NCBI GenBank assembly: GCA_016873845.1
Contig: VGVX01000004.1
Coordinates: forward strand, 1-64,000
Reading direction: 5' to 3'
DNA from: Ignavibacteria bacterium
Lineage (GTDB): Bacteria; Bacteroidota; Ignavibacteria; Ch128b
Length of the DNA stretch: 64,000 nt
In this document: in pieces, positions 17,901 to 26,191 of the stretch
How the letters are laid out: each line of letters opens with the position of its first letter
Position numbering within the stretch: position 1 is the first letter of the stretch
Notes under the pieces: model-generated
What the model was told of the DNA's origin: nothing
The model's database searches: none
Seen by the model: the letters and a program-made list of their open reading frames with translations, nothing else
Position numbers and translations under genes: made by a program

Positions 17901-19205
17901 CTCGATGTTGATATATTTTTCGTTGACTTGAGCAACTCTTCCACTTATGGATGAGTGAATATTGGCTCCCAAATTATTTTCTCCTACTTCAGCAATCAAT
18001 TGTCCAATATTAACTACTTCCCCTTCTTTAACTGTAGGTTCGGCTTTTTTACCGATGTGCTGCTGCAATTTAATTTTAACTGTGCTGGGAGAGAAATCAA
18101 TTTCTTCAAATGGAGTTTCAACTTCATAATCATCCACTTTCAATCTTTTCCGCAGCTGCTTCTGAGGAACTCTTCTATGTTCTTTCATTGGGTGAACTGT
18201 TACGTCTTTCTCTTGAATGAATTTCATTCCAGTAGATCTCATTGATTTTTTCGATTCATCACAAGCTTCCTTCGGAAAAAGATCTTCAGGACAAGCGTAA
18301 AGCGTACATAATCCGCAAGCACAACAAAGTTCTGCCCACTGATTCCAATTCTCAGCACCAGACAGTGTAAATCCTAAGCTTCGCATTACTTTGTGCGGCT
18401 GCACTTCATATCCAAGCAGATACCGCGGACAAAATTCTGTACAATAACTGCACTGATCGCATGCCGACTTTCCAATACGATTCATACTCTGTATAGAAGC
18501 AGATTTTCTCGTAACTAAAAAATGTTCTTTTGGCAGGAGTATTAATCCAGCAGTCGTTTTAGTGACAACATCATCAAGATCAAATGATAGATTGCCCATC
18601 ATTATTCCACTGACAAAAATTCCAAATTCCTTTTCAATTGAACCGCCGGCAATTTCAATTAAATCTCGAAATGATGTTCCAATAGGCACCCAAAATGTTT
18701 TTGGATTACGTACAACACCGGAAACAGAAACAATTTTTTTCGTTACCGGAATATCTTGACTGGCCAAGAAAACATTATAAAGTGTTTCGACATTGTTTAC
18801 TACGCATCCAATCTGAAGTGGAATCCCGGCTGGTGGAATTAGTTTTCCGGTCGCTGTGTAAACTACTTCATACTCATCTCCTGAGGGATAAAAATCTCCG
18901 AGGAAAGAAAATTCTATATTACTTTTTTTAATAAATGGCTGGATTTCCTCAATGGCGGCTACATGTTTTTCCTTAATTCCGAATGTACCTTTTTTTGCAC
19001 CAGTCGAATCCATCATCAATTTCATTCCTTCAATAATTTCTGAAGGAAAAGCCTTCATCAATTCAAAATCTTTATGGATTAAAGGTTCGCATTCGGCTCC
19101 ATTCGCAATGACATACTCAACTTTTGATTCAGCTTTAACATAAGTTGGGAACCCGGCACCCCCTGCACCAACCACACCATATTTTTTTAATTTTTCAGAG
19201 AGCAT
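17892..19205 (-). CDS. pduS: PduS-like flavin/iron-sulfur electron carrier (RnfC family)
   Basis: A 437-residue homologue of PduS/RnfC. It has an N-terminal GVVGAGGAGFPT glycine-rich motif with ANGAECEPL (flavin/NADH region), an SLBB-like domain near residues 165-215, two [4Fe-4S] motifs (CDQCSYCTEFCP and CCACGLCTLYACP, residues about 245-305), and a C-terminal lipoyl-like barrel. PduS reduces cobalamin and exchanges electrons with PduT at the microcompartment shell. Here it probably recycles NADH or passes electrons outward with the PduT homologue. The ATG lies two bases after the upstream phosphatase stop. Confidence 0.9.
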   Translation of the reverse strand: MLSEKLKKYGVVGAGGAGFPTYVKAESKVEYVIANGAECEPLIHKDFELMKAFPSEIIEGMKLMMDSTGAKKGTFGIKEKHVAAIEEIQPFIKKSNIEFSFLGDFYPSGDEYEVVYTATGKLIPPAGIPLQIGCVVNNVETLYNVFLASQDIPVTKKIVSVSGVVRNPKTFWVPIGTSFRDLIEIAGGSIEKEFGIFVSGIMMGNLSFDLDDVVTKTTAGLILLPKEHFLVTRKSASIQSMNRIGKSACDQCSYCTEFCPRYLLGYEVQPHKVMRSLGFTLSGAENWNQWAELCCACGLCTLYACPEDLFPKEACDESKKSMRSTGMKFIQEKDVTVHPMKEHRRVPQKQLRKRLKVDDYEVETPFEEIDFSPSTVKIKLQQHIGKKAEPTVKEGEVVNIGQLIAEVGENNLGANIHSSISGRVAQVNEKYINIEKY

Positions 19206-19207
19206 GT

Positions 19208-20440
19208 TTAATTCATTCTTTTAACCGTGACAATTGTTTTATCATCAGAATATTGTCCGCGTGCACTGAATTTTTGAACATCTTCGATTAACGATTGTGT
19301 AATTTCCTTTGAGCTTAAGTGTCGAAGTTTTTGAACAAGTCGGATAAATTTTTCTTCTCCATAGAAATTTCCTGCTTCATTCATCGCTTCGGTGATCCCA
19401 TCAGTATAAATTACAAGCACATCTCCAATTTCAAAATTAATCATCGAAGTTCCAAATTTTGAATTGTAAGCCGGGCCGATCAGAGGACCAGTTGCATCTA
19501 GCGAAACAATTTTTTTTGAATTTGCTTTTAGAAAGATCGGACTGTTATGACCGGCATTGCAATAAATACATGCTCCATTTTTATCATCTGAAAGCTCGAT
19601 GTAAAAAAGTGAGACAAATCGATCATCAGGAAATATTTTGTAGACGAGATTATTTATTTTCTTCATTAGTGGAGAAGTTTTTGTTAGATAACTTACTCCC
19701 ATTCTCAAAGCCGCTGATACATAGAATGCTTCTGCGGCTGCAGCAAATCCTTTGCTCGCAACATCTCCAACCGCAACAGCAAACTTATCATCATCCACCC
19801 CGATATTTAGGTAATCATAGAAATCGCCACCGACAATTCTATCCGGAACCGAAATGCCGAACATCTCATAGCCAGCAAATTTAAATTCGTGTTCGGGAAG
19901 AATTCGTTTCTGCAGTTCGCGAGCCTGGTCGATATCATCGGTCAAAATTTTAGTACGTGTTTCAATTCTCTTACTTCTCAGAGTAGACGTTAAAGCAGTC
20001 CCAATAATATTAAGTGTATAAAATAAAGACTGATTAATTTCAGGGGCAGAGAATGCCATTAAATATTGATAAAGCGGGTAATCTTTTCCGCGAAGTTTTT
20101 CACCTATTCCGGTTGCAGAATATTTAAATATACCTTTCTGTCGTAGGTAGAGATTCGTTTCAGTGGTTAAAATTGTTCTTTCTTTGGCTATCAGCTCAAA
20201 GATTGGATAATCCGTAACATTAATTGTGAAATTCGGTTTTATCTTCTCGACTTCCCCTTCTTGAGCAATCAATTTATATTTTGACCTTGAAGGAGTAAGT
20301 TTCCATATTCTTCCACCGGTTACTGCGAACGATTCACTTGCAACAACTTCCTTTAGAACATTAATCAGAAGTTCCTCTTCAGACTTAAATGGCTGATTCG
20401 TGATCTTTTCTATTGTTCTATATAATTTTCTTTGATCCAA
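19208..20440 (-). CDS. SpoIIE-type PP2C serine phosphatase
   Basis: A 410-residue protein. The N-terminal 160 residues are an uncharacterised, possibly GAF-like sensor. The C-terminal part is a SpoIIE/RsbU-type PP2C phosphatase: ERIVGGDFYDYL-like PDRIVGGDFYDYL, AVGDVASKGFAAA, YCNAGHNSP and LVIYTDGITEAMN, with the metal-binding aspartates in place. Such enzymes usually dephosphorylate an anti-anti-sigma (STAS) protein in partner-switching control; no partner is visible here. TTG start. It is the first gene before pduS with a two-base gap, so it may be co-transcribed with the microcompartment genes. Confidence 0.9.
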   Translation of the reverse strand: MDQRKLYRTIEKITNQPFKSEEELLINVLKEVVASESFAVTGGRIWKLTPSRSKYKLIAQEGEVEKIKPNFTINVTDYPIFELIAKERTILTTETNLYLRQKGIFKYSATGIGEKLRGKDYPLYQYLMAFSAPEINQSLFYTLNIIGTALTSTLRSKRIETRTKILTDDIDQARELQKRILPEHEFKFAGYEMFGISVPDRIVGGDFYDYLNIGVDDDKFAVAVGDVASKGFAAAAEAFYVSAALRMGVSYLTKTSPLMKKINNLVYKIFPDDRFVSLFYIELSDDKNGACIYCNAGHNSPIFLKANSKKIVSLDATGPLIGPAYNSKFGTSMINFEIGDVLVIYTDGITEAMNEAGNFYGEEKFIRLVQKLRHLSSKEITQSLIEDVQKFSARGQYSDDKTIVTVKRMN

Positions 20441-20451
20441 AATACTTTATA

Positions 20452-20485
20452 GATAATTGAGAATGGAGAATTGATAATTGAGAAT
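20452..20485. repeat. Short direct repeat GATAATTGAGAAT
   Basis: The 13-bp unit occurs at 20452-20464 and 20473-20485 (period 21) just upstream of the phosphatase gene. It may be a remnant of an A/T-rich tandem repeat tract. Confidence 0.45.
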
Positions 20486-20530
20486 TAACATAAGACTCAT
20501 CAAATTATAATTTTTGTTAAACTTACGATC

Positions 20531-20635
20531 ACATTCATCCAACAGGGTGGATTCAGTACAAGCTTTATAAACATTACAAACTTTATGAACACATTCACTT
20601 CGTTAAGTACAAGCTTTACAAACTTTCCCACTTCC
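20531..20635 (-). repeat. Dispersed repeat family, copy A
   Basis: ACATTCATCC, a degenerate hairpin spacer, GGATTCAGTACAAGCTTTAT, then nine-base units of the TTTATGAAC/TTTACAAAC type, and a CATTCACTTCGTT block. It closely matches copies at 21265-21360 and, in coding sequence, at 31970-32055. It ends at the 3' edge of the YgiT-like gene. Confidence 0.65.
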
Positions 20636-20878
20636 TTAATTATTCATTGCAATGACTTCGAGTTGTCGTTTTTTTGTCTGGGCTTCAGAAGAAATCGTTT
20701 CCAATTTTGCTGCTGTTTTGTCGTCAATCCATTCTTCTCCACATTGAATACAAACTTCGGCATTTACATTTCTAATAATTATGATTCCTTCACCATAATC
20801 AGCACTGAATGTTGTTGTTGAGGATTTTTTCTTTCCTCCGCACATTGGACATAAAGATCGAGTTGTTTTTGAGTTCAT
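20636..20878 (-). CDS. YgiT-type zinc-finger antitoxin-like protein
   Basis: An 80-residue protein with CPMC near the N-terminus and CIQCGEEW near residue 43, the paired cysteines of the YgiT/MqsA N-terminal zinc finger. A short helical C-terminal tail replaces the usual HTH domain. Such proteins are commonly encoded next to DUF4258 proteins in toxin-antitoxin-like pairs, as here. ATG start, two bases after the upstream stop. The pair lies between two copies of a dispersed repeat. Activity is not proven. Confidence 0.8.
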   Translation of the reverse strand: MNSKTTRSLCPMCGGKKKSSTTTFSADYGEGIIIIRNVNAEVCIQCGEEWIDDKTAAKLETISSEAQTKKRQLEVIAMNN

Positions 20879-20880
20879 TT

Positions 20881-21183
20881 TTATTTCCTTGTTTTGAAAT
20901 CTTCATCAAAAAATTCAAGTGTTGGCTCATATGCTGTAATAATATAGACAATTTTATTGAATTCATCATACGATATTACTACGTGGAGAGGTCTATCCTT
21001 CACAATCTTGAATAAAAACATACTCGGATAAGGTTGGTCCTCTGGATAATCTTCAATTATTTCACCAGCTATGATAACCTTCAAAATCTCTTTTCTTTTA
21101 ATTCCACGTTCGATCAAACGCGACAAAACATGCTTACGCCAAATTACTTTCTCGTTCGATACTGCAGCCCTGATTTGGATCAA
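20881..21183 (-). CDS. DUF4258 protein, putative toxin
   Basis: A 100-residue DUF4258 protein: KHVLSRLIERGIKRKEI, IIEDYPEDQPYPSMF and RPLHVVISYDEFNKIVYIITAYEP are the family pattern, a RelE/BrnT-like small fold. Members paired with YgiT-type zinc fingers are considered toxin-antitoxin modules, and the order here (toxin first, then antitoxin) fits that. TTG start with no strong ribosome-binding site. The adjacent repeats at both sides suggest insertion as a unit. Confidence 0.8.
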   Translation of the reverse strand: MIQIRAAVSNEKVIWRKHVLSRLIERGIKRKEILKVIIAGEIIEDYPEDQPYPSMFLFKIVKDRPLHVVISYDEFNKIVYIITAYEPTLEFFDEDFKTRK

Positions 21184-21264
21184 AATGTTTTTAATAGTCT
21201 AACCTATTTATAAATTATAGAATATATATTTCAATTTGTTCAAATCCAGTATTTACCTTTACAA

Positions 21265-21360
21265 ACCCATTCATCCGCCAAGCCGGATTCAGTAAAAGCT
21301 CTATAAACATTACAAACACATTCACTTCGTTCAGTGCAAGCTTTATGAACTTTTAACTTT
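21265..21360 (-). repeat. Dispersed repeat family, copy B
   Basis: CCATTCATCCGCCAAGCCGG, ATTCAGTAAAAGC, then TATAAACATTACAAAC, CATTCACTTCGTTCAGTGCAAGC and TTTATGAAC. Same order of blocks as copy A. Together they bracket the YgiT/DUF4258 pair. Confidence 0.65.
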
Positions 21361-21382
21361 AAGAACTTTCATACTAATCAAG

Positions 21383-22666
21383 CTACCTATCACAATAATA
21401 ATCGATCATTCTTTGGATCGCATCTTTGCACACCACACAGAAGTTATCGACAGTTTTAGATTTCATTGAGCAATCAAGCATAGGACGATAAACTCCCTTT
21501 GGCACATAACCACCCCCTTCAAAAACCCCAACTATTTTATTGTTTAATTCTTCACTCGGAGTTGGAATTGGAGTTTCAGATTTAACCAGCGGTTTCCACT
21601 TTTTCTCAAAGTTTGTCAATGTCGTTAAATTTGGCTCCCAAGGTTCAATTCCAGCTTTGTAAAATTCTTCATACGCAACTTCAGATGTATAGTACTCATC
21701 ACCCAAACCAGCAAAGCCATGACCAAATTCATGAACAATTAAATATTCTTCCCACTCGTTGTCATTTACAGCAACCGAATAATGATTATAAATTGCACCT
21801 CCGCCATATTTGTCAGAATTCACTAAAACATAAATTAAGTCATATGGAGCATTTGCCGCTAAGTCGCGGAGAGTTTTATTGTCCTCCACCATGCAGTAAC
21901 GTTCTACATCGAATGTATAAAAACTGGAGTTCGCGGCGGTACTCCTATAGATTCCATCACGAGGAATATCTGTACCACTTTCTTTCGATGGCGCTTCCAC
22001 ATACCAAATATTAAAATTATTCCTGTTTTCTTTATACGGCGTTGAACCAAAAAGCAAAGTCCCGAATCTTTCAGCATCTTTTCTGAATTTGGGCATTTCA
22101 GTTTCAGTGTAACCATCAGGAACGATCACGATATCAACCTTCTCATTTGAATTACCGCCGTCGTAAACTTTGGCTGCTTTGAAAACATTTCTTCGGTCTT
22201 TTTTAATAAAGGGTGAACTTGGATCGACATGAAAAGTAAATACCAGATCGAAATTATTAAGTTCATTTCTTTTATACAGATTTACATTCACTTTATTTTT
22301 CGGAAATGGGAAAGTGAGAGTTTCGCTAAAAGCACGCCGCACTTGCTTCGCTTCTGCAGTAGTCAGCCATTCGGAAAATAAAGTTGAATATCCTTTTGAG
22401 TAAATTATCTTGTTTGAAACTGCATCGATAACTTCGAATCTATAATTGCCATAATAGAATTTATCAATCAAATTTATTTTATTACCTCCCCAAAACGGCT
22501 CCTCACGTATTTCATCTAATGCGATAATTTGTTCTTTGACGTCACCAATATTAAAATAATCTATTCGAAGAGATTTCTCGATGAAATATTTATCAAATGT
22601 AGTTTGTGCAATCAGACCGCTTACAAGAAAGCCAATCAGAAAAAACGTTAAACCAATCTTTTTCAT
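21383..22666 (-). CDS. Secreted M64 (IgA-peptidase-like) metallopeptidase
   Basis: A 427-residue exported zinc peptidase of the M64 family. It has a signal peptide (KKIGLTFFLIGFLVSGLIAQ), an N-terminal beta-rich domain (about 25-165), and the catalytic domain from VDIVIVPDGYTETEM to the C-terminus with HEFGHGFAGLGDEYY as the zinc site. The C-terminal CSMKS and CVVCKDAIQRMIDYYC cysteines are typical of the family. The archetype cleaves IgA, but most environmental members have unknown substrates. ATG start. It follows the nfeD/mscS genes on the same strand. Confidence 0.9.
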   Translation of the reverse strand: MKKIGLTFFLIGFLVSGLIAQTTFDKYFIEKSLRIDYFNIGDVKEQIIALDEIREEPFWGGNKINLIDKFYYGNYRFEVIDAVSNKIIYSKGYSTLFSEWLTTAEAKQVRRAFSETLTFPFPKNKVNVNLYKRNELNNFDLVFTFHVDPSSPFIKKDRRNVFKAAKVYDGGNSNEKVDIVIVPDGYTETEMPKFRKDAERFGTLLFGSTPYKENRNNFNIWYVEAPSKESGTDIPRDGIYRSTAANSSFYTFDVERYCMVEDNKTLRDLAANAPYDLIYVLVNSDKYGGGAIYNHYSVAVNDNEWEEYLIVHEFGHGFAGLGDEYYTSEVAYEEFYKAGIEPWEPNLTTLTNFEKKWKPLVKSETPIPTPSEELNNKIVGVFEGGGYVPKGVYRPMLDCSMKSKTVDNFCVVCKDAIQRMIDYYCDR

Positions 22667-22675
22667 TTTTTATTC

Positions 22676-23146
22676 CTAATTTTTCTTTACAATTATTTTA
22701 GCGCCCGCGACCGAGCTTACAATGATCGAATCCCCTTTTTGCAGAAATTCCCCCTCAGCTATGACATCATATTTCTTACCATCGACAACAGCAGAACCCG
22801 CCGGTCGAAGATTTGTCTGCGCAGTTCCGACTTTTCCAACAAGTGAATGATCAGATTTTGATGAAGTGAAGCCTTCTTCCTTCTTTTGCTGAGAATTTAA
22901 GATGAACCTATTCCATGCACCAATTTTAAATAAGACAAATGTAAATACTACGGAGAATGCTATGGTTCCAATTAAAATTAGTAATCCTGTATCCGCATTG
23001 AATTGAATGAACGAATAAATAATTGCGACTATTATTGATATCACGCCAAAAATACCGACAACAATCCCTGGCAGCACAAAAACTTCAAGCAAGAGTAATA
23101 TGTAGCCAAGAACTATCAATCCGATTATAATAAGCCAGTCCATCAT
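22676..23146 (-). CDS. Short NfeD-family membrane protein
   Basis: A 156-residue protein with three or four N-terminal membrane helices and a C-terminal OB-fold (LVGKVGTAQTNLRPAGSAVVDGKKYDVIAEG, here given only in part as key residues) typical of NfeD. It lacks the ClpP-like protease part of long NfeD (NfeD1b type). NfeD proteins normally pair with flotillins in membrane microdomains; the flotillin FloA is encoded 19 kb away at 41722. The ATG overlaps the mscS stop (ATGA). Confidence 0.85.
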   Translation of the reverse strand: MMDWLIIIGLIVLGYILLLLEVFVLPGIVVGIFGVISIIVAIIYSFIQFNADTGLLILIGTIAFSVVFTFVLFKIGAWNRFILNSQQKKEEGFTSSKSDHSLVGKVGTAQTNLRPAGSAVVDGKKYDVIAEGEFLQKGDSIIVSSVAGAKIIVKKN

Positions 23147-24267
23147 TTCTCCTTTTTGTGAATCACCATTTGCGGAAATGGAATCTCAATTCTATTCTTT
23201 TTGAATTTTATATTTATTAATTGTCTCAGTTCACTTTGAATTGTATAGACATCTCGATAATCAGTTGTGCGTGCAACTAATCTGATATCGATGCTGCTCG
23301 CCGAAAAATTTGTTACAAATACTTGAGGTTCGAACTCTTTCGAAACTAATTTATGTTCACCTGCAACACCGAGCAAAATACCTTTTGCTTTATCGATATC
23401 AGTAGAGTACGCAACACCTACATCGACAACAATCCTCGAGATCGTATTCGGATAAGTTAAATTTTGGATTCTGGTTTTTACTAATTCCGCATTTGGGATA
23501 ATTATTAAATTGTGATCAAAATCCAATAACTTTGTGCTTCTCATTCCGATTTCCACGACATCACCAATTTCACCGGATGGAAGTCTAATTCGATCACCAA
23601 TCCTGAAAGGTCTATCAACAAGAATGACAAAACCAGCTATCATATTCGAAAGAGTTTCTTGTGCAGCAAGAGCAACTGCGAGCGAACCGACTCCGAGAGA
23701 TAAAACTATTCCGCTGACATCAACTTCGAACTTATAAAGAATGATCAGCAGTCCAATAGTGAACAAAACCACCAAGATTAATTTTTTAACGAAAGGAATT
23801 AAATCGTATGCAGACCGTTCACCATGCTGCACGTCCCTTTTCTCGAGATAAAAATCTAAGATTACACTGAAGAGATTGTACAATGCATAAATCACAAATA
23901 AGACAGTGACTATAAAAAGCACATCATTGAAAAATGACGTTGTGCCAACTATGAAGTCATAGAGTGTTTGACCGACATACTCTTTAATTCGGGAATCTTT
24001 GAATAAAGAATTGATAAAGTACCGAATTGCAAGATATAGAGCGAGTACCACAAATATTCTATTTGAGAATTTTTCGATGACGTGGATAATTTTATCGTCT
24101 AATGTTGTCTTCGTTTTCCCGGCAAATGGTTTAATTAAAATTCGGATTATTAGATTTAGAATTCTGCCAGCAATGACCGTGATTAATACTATCCCAACAG
24201 ATACTACAACATGCATTAAAAGTACATTCGGAATTAATTTTTCCAACCAGCTATAAAAACTTTCCAT
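23143..24267 (-). CDS. MscS-family mechanosensitive ion channel
   Basis: A 374-residue small-conductance mechanosensitive channel. Four or so N-terminal membrane helices precede the pore helix and the conserved beta domain (LGVGSLAVALAAQETLSNM, then GDRIRLPSGEIGDVVEIG and IPNAELVKTRIQN). Such channels release solutes on hypo-osmotic shock. ATG start, two bases after the pyrE stop. Downstream nfeD is coupled by a 4-base overlap. Confidence 0.92.
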   Translation of the reverse strand: MESFYSWLEKLIPNVLLMHVVVSVGIVLITVIAGRILNLIIRILIKPFAGKTKTTLDDKIIHVIEKFSNRIFVVLALYLAIRYFINSLFKDSRIKEYVGQTLYDFIVGTTSFFNDVLFIVTVLFVIYALYNLFSVILDFYLEKRDVQHGERSAYDLIPFVKKLILVVLFTIGLLIILYKFEVDVSGIVLSLGVGSLAVALAAQETLSNMIAGFVILVDRPFRIGDRIRLPSGEIGDVVEIGMRSTKLLDFDHNLIIIPNAELVKTRIQNLTYPNTISRIVVDVGVAYSTDIDKAKGILLGVAGEHKLVSKEFEPQVFVTNFSASSIDIRLVARTTDYRDVYTIQSELRQLINIKFKKNRIEIPFPQMVIHKKEK

Positions 24268-24269
24268 TG

Positions 24270-24845
24270 TTAACCTATCTTTCTGCTTCCGGGTTTTTCA
24301 ATCGCAATTTTCGACTCACAAAGCGGACACGAATTTGCATCATAAGTTTTGGCAGATATTTTAATTGTACTGAAAAAGTTATAGTCCAATTGGAGAGAAT
24401 CGCTGCTTCGGTCGACAATTGATCCAAGTCCCACTACTTTGCCGCCAAATTTTTCTACGACCGCTGCGACCTCCTTGGATGATTTTGCTGTTGTAACAAC
24501 ATCTTCGCATATCAAAACTTTTTCTCCATGAAGAATTTCAAATCCACGCCGAAGTGTCATTAAGTTCTCAACTCTCTCAGTGAAGATCGATTTTTTATCC
24601 ATTAATCTTGCAACTTCCTGTCCGACAAGAATTCCACCTAAAGCAGGAGAAATCACAACGTCTATCTCAACTTTCGAAAAATGTTTTGCAATCTCATCGC
24701 AAAAGAAAGTAGAATATTTTGGATATTGCAGCACCTTGGCACATTGAAAATATACATCGCTATGCAGACCGGAACTTAATAAAAAGTGTCCTTCCAAGAG
24801 TGCGCCAGTTTCGCGGAATATTTGAAGCTTTTCTTGATTTGTCAT
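24270..24845 (-). CDS. pyrE: Orotate phosphoribosyltransferase
   Basis: Pyrimidine synthesis enzyme that joins orotate and PRPP to give OMP. It has HFLLSSGLHSDVYFQC, the PRPP-binding motif VLICEDVVTTAKSS, and a C-terminal CPLCESKIAIEKPGSRK end typical of the bacterial type that carries a short cysteine pair. 191 residues is normal. The ATG overlaps the upstream stop (TAATG). Confidence 0.93.
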   Translation of the reverse strand: MTNQEKLQIFRETGALLEGHFLLSSGLHSDVYFQCAKVLQYPKYSTFFCDEIAKHFSKVEIDVVISPALGGILVGQEVARLMDKKSIFTERVENLMTLRRGFEILHGEKVLICEDVVTTAKSSKEVAAVVEKFGGKVVGLGSIVDRSSDSLQLDYNFFSTIKISAKTYDANSCPLCESKIAIEKPGSRKIG

Positions 24846-25126
24846 TAAAAACGCTTATTAAGTTCCTCCGCAAAATCAAAATCATTTTGAGTTAATCCTC
24901 CGACACTATGGGTCGCGAGTGAAATGCGCACATTCCTATAGCTAAACAATAAAATGTCCGGATGATGATCTTTTTCTTCAGCGAGTTCTGCAACTTTGTT
25001 AATGAATTCAATCCCTTCCATAAAATTTGCAAAAACAAAATTTCGCTCGATTCTATTTTCTATTAAACTCCATTTGGGGAGCTTTGTTAGCATTAAATCG
25101 ATTTCATTTGCGCTAAGTTTATTCAT
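24845..25126 (-). CDS. 4a-hydroxytetrahydrobiopterin dehydratase (PCD/DCoH family)
   Basis: A 93-residue pterin-4a-carbinolamine dehydratase. The motif EEKDHHPDILLFSYRNVRI contains the active-site histidines, with a later THSVGGLTQNDFDFA. It recycles oxidised pterin cofactors, for example after aromatic amino-acid hydroxylases. ATG start; it overlaps pyrE by one base. No hydroxylase gene is nearby. Confidence 0.92.
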   Translation of the reverse strand: MNKLSANEIDLMLTKLPKWSLIENRIERNFVFANFMEGIEFINKVAELAEEKDHHPDILLFSYRNVRISLATHSVGGLTQNDFDFAEELNKRF

Positions 25127-25278
25127 AGACGTTGAATATTTTTATTAAATATAGAAAAATGAGCCGTTAGTTTAAAGAAGCCAGATGGATTCCTCAGGTT
25201 GATGTACTTTAATTACATCTGCTTAAAATAAATTATTAGAGGTATAAAAACGAGACATGTCATTAAAATGACTACGTT

Positions 25279-25310
25279 ATTGCTGTCACCGACCGGTCGG
25301 TGACAGCAAT
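25279..25310. repeat. 32-bp perfect palindrome containing GTCACCGACCGGTCGGTGAC
   Basis: Arms 25279-25294 and 25295-25310 are exact reverse complements with no loop. The central 20 bases (25285-25304) recur exactly at 57538-57557 inside a different palindrome. The spot is intergenic, upstream of the pterin dehydratase gene and downstream in map order of the HAD gene. Confidence 0.8.
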
Positions 25311-25315
25311 TGATT

Positions 25316-25381
25316 CCCCTTCTCTTACCAAGAGAATGGGAAACAGGGCGTGAGTTTTGAATATCATTTAAAAAATGATAT
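25316..25381. repeat. Two further hairpins in the intergenic region
   Basis: TTCTCTT-acc-AAGAGAA (25320-25336) extends outwards with CCC/GGG pairs after one mismatch, and ATATCATTT-aaa-AAATGATAT (25361-25381) is perfect. Together with the palindrome at 25279 they fill most of the 316-bp gap between the HAD gene and the pterin dehydratase gene. One of them may end the rightmost transcript or be a degenerate intergenic repeat. Confidence 0.5.
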
Positions 25382-25412
25382 AACATTTAAAATTCGTAAC
25401 ATTTTTTTCTTT

Positions 25413-26096
25413 TTATTGTTTGGGGCAAGAACGACTTAAATTTTTGCCTTCGACGATGTGGCTGAGAATATCTTCAAGCTTTTCATAAACTGGGACTCCG
25501 CAAGTTCTAAGGCGCTCCTTGCTTTGATGTCCGCCGAAAACCAAAATACAATCGGTCCCGATCGAAGAAGCAACTTCGTGATCATGCTTTGTATCTCCAA
25601 CTAAAATTATCTGCTTAGTATCGATTCCCAAACCTTCTATTAGAAGCTTTCCATTATCGAGTTTGCTTTTTGCATAATGATCGTTCAGCCCAACGACTTT
25701 TAGAAAGAAATTACGCAGACCGAAATGATCAACCAAAGTCTCAAGCGTATCTTGCTTGTAAGCTGAAAGAATCGACTGAGAGATTCCAGAATCACGGATT
25801 TGATTTAATATGCTGATGGCCGAAGGATATAATCCGCATTCATACTTTCGTTTTTCATATTCAATGATGAATTCTGTTCCAACAATTTCGAAGGATTCTT
25901 TTTCAAAATCGAAGCCAAGTGTTTGATAATAATCTCTAACCGGAAAGTCAAACAACCGTTGATAGGTCTCAGCATCAAAATCCATCATATTTCGCTTTTT
26001 AAGCATTCCACTCATAATCTCAACACAAAGCCATGAATCATCAAGTAAAGTGCCGTTCCAATCCCAAATTACATGTTTATATTTATAATTTTTCAT
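25413..26096 (-). CDS. HAD-superfamily hydrolase, phosphoglycolate-phosphatase-like
   Basis: A roughly 227-residue HAD phosphatase. Motif I is WDWNGTLLDD (nucleophile Asp), motif II is SILSAY near the middle, and motif IV is LVGDTKHDHEVA, with a helical cap after motif I. The closest general type is Gph-like, but the exact substrate is unknown. The ATG at 26096 is preferred to a TTG three codons upstream. It starts after the response-regulator gene, with an 86-95 bp gap. Confidence 0.85.
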   Translation of the reverse strand: MKNYKYKHVIWDWNGTLLDDSWLCVEIMSGMLKKRNMMDFDAETYQRLFDFPVRDYYQTLGFDFEKESFEIVGTEFIIEYEKRKYECGLYPSAISILNQIRDSGISQSILSAYKQDTLETLVDHFGLRNFFLKVVGLNDHYAKSKLDNGKLLIEGLGIDTKQIILVGDTKHDHEVASSIGTDCILVFGGHQSKERLRTCGVPVYEKLEDILSHIVEGKNLSRSCPKQ

Positions 26097-26191
26097 AACA
26101 CTCAACGGTCAATATAACACTTAAAATACAATTAAATTAAATGTTACTCAGAAAGATGTCAGGAGATATTGATTTTTCGCGGGCTTAAAAA

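Noticed and set aside
25279-25381. CRISPR-like array
   Set aside because: The repeats are palindromes of different sequence with no regular spacers; no CRISPR array is present in the window.
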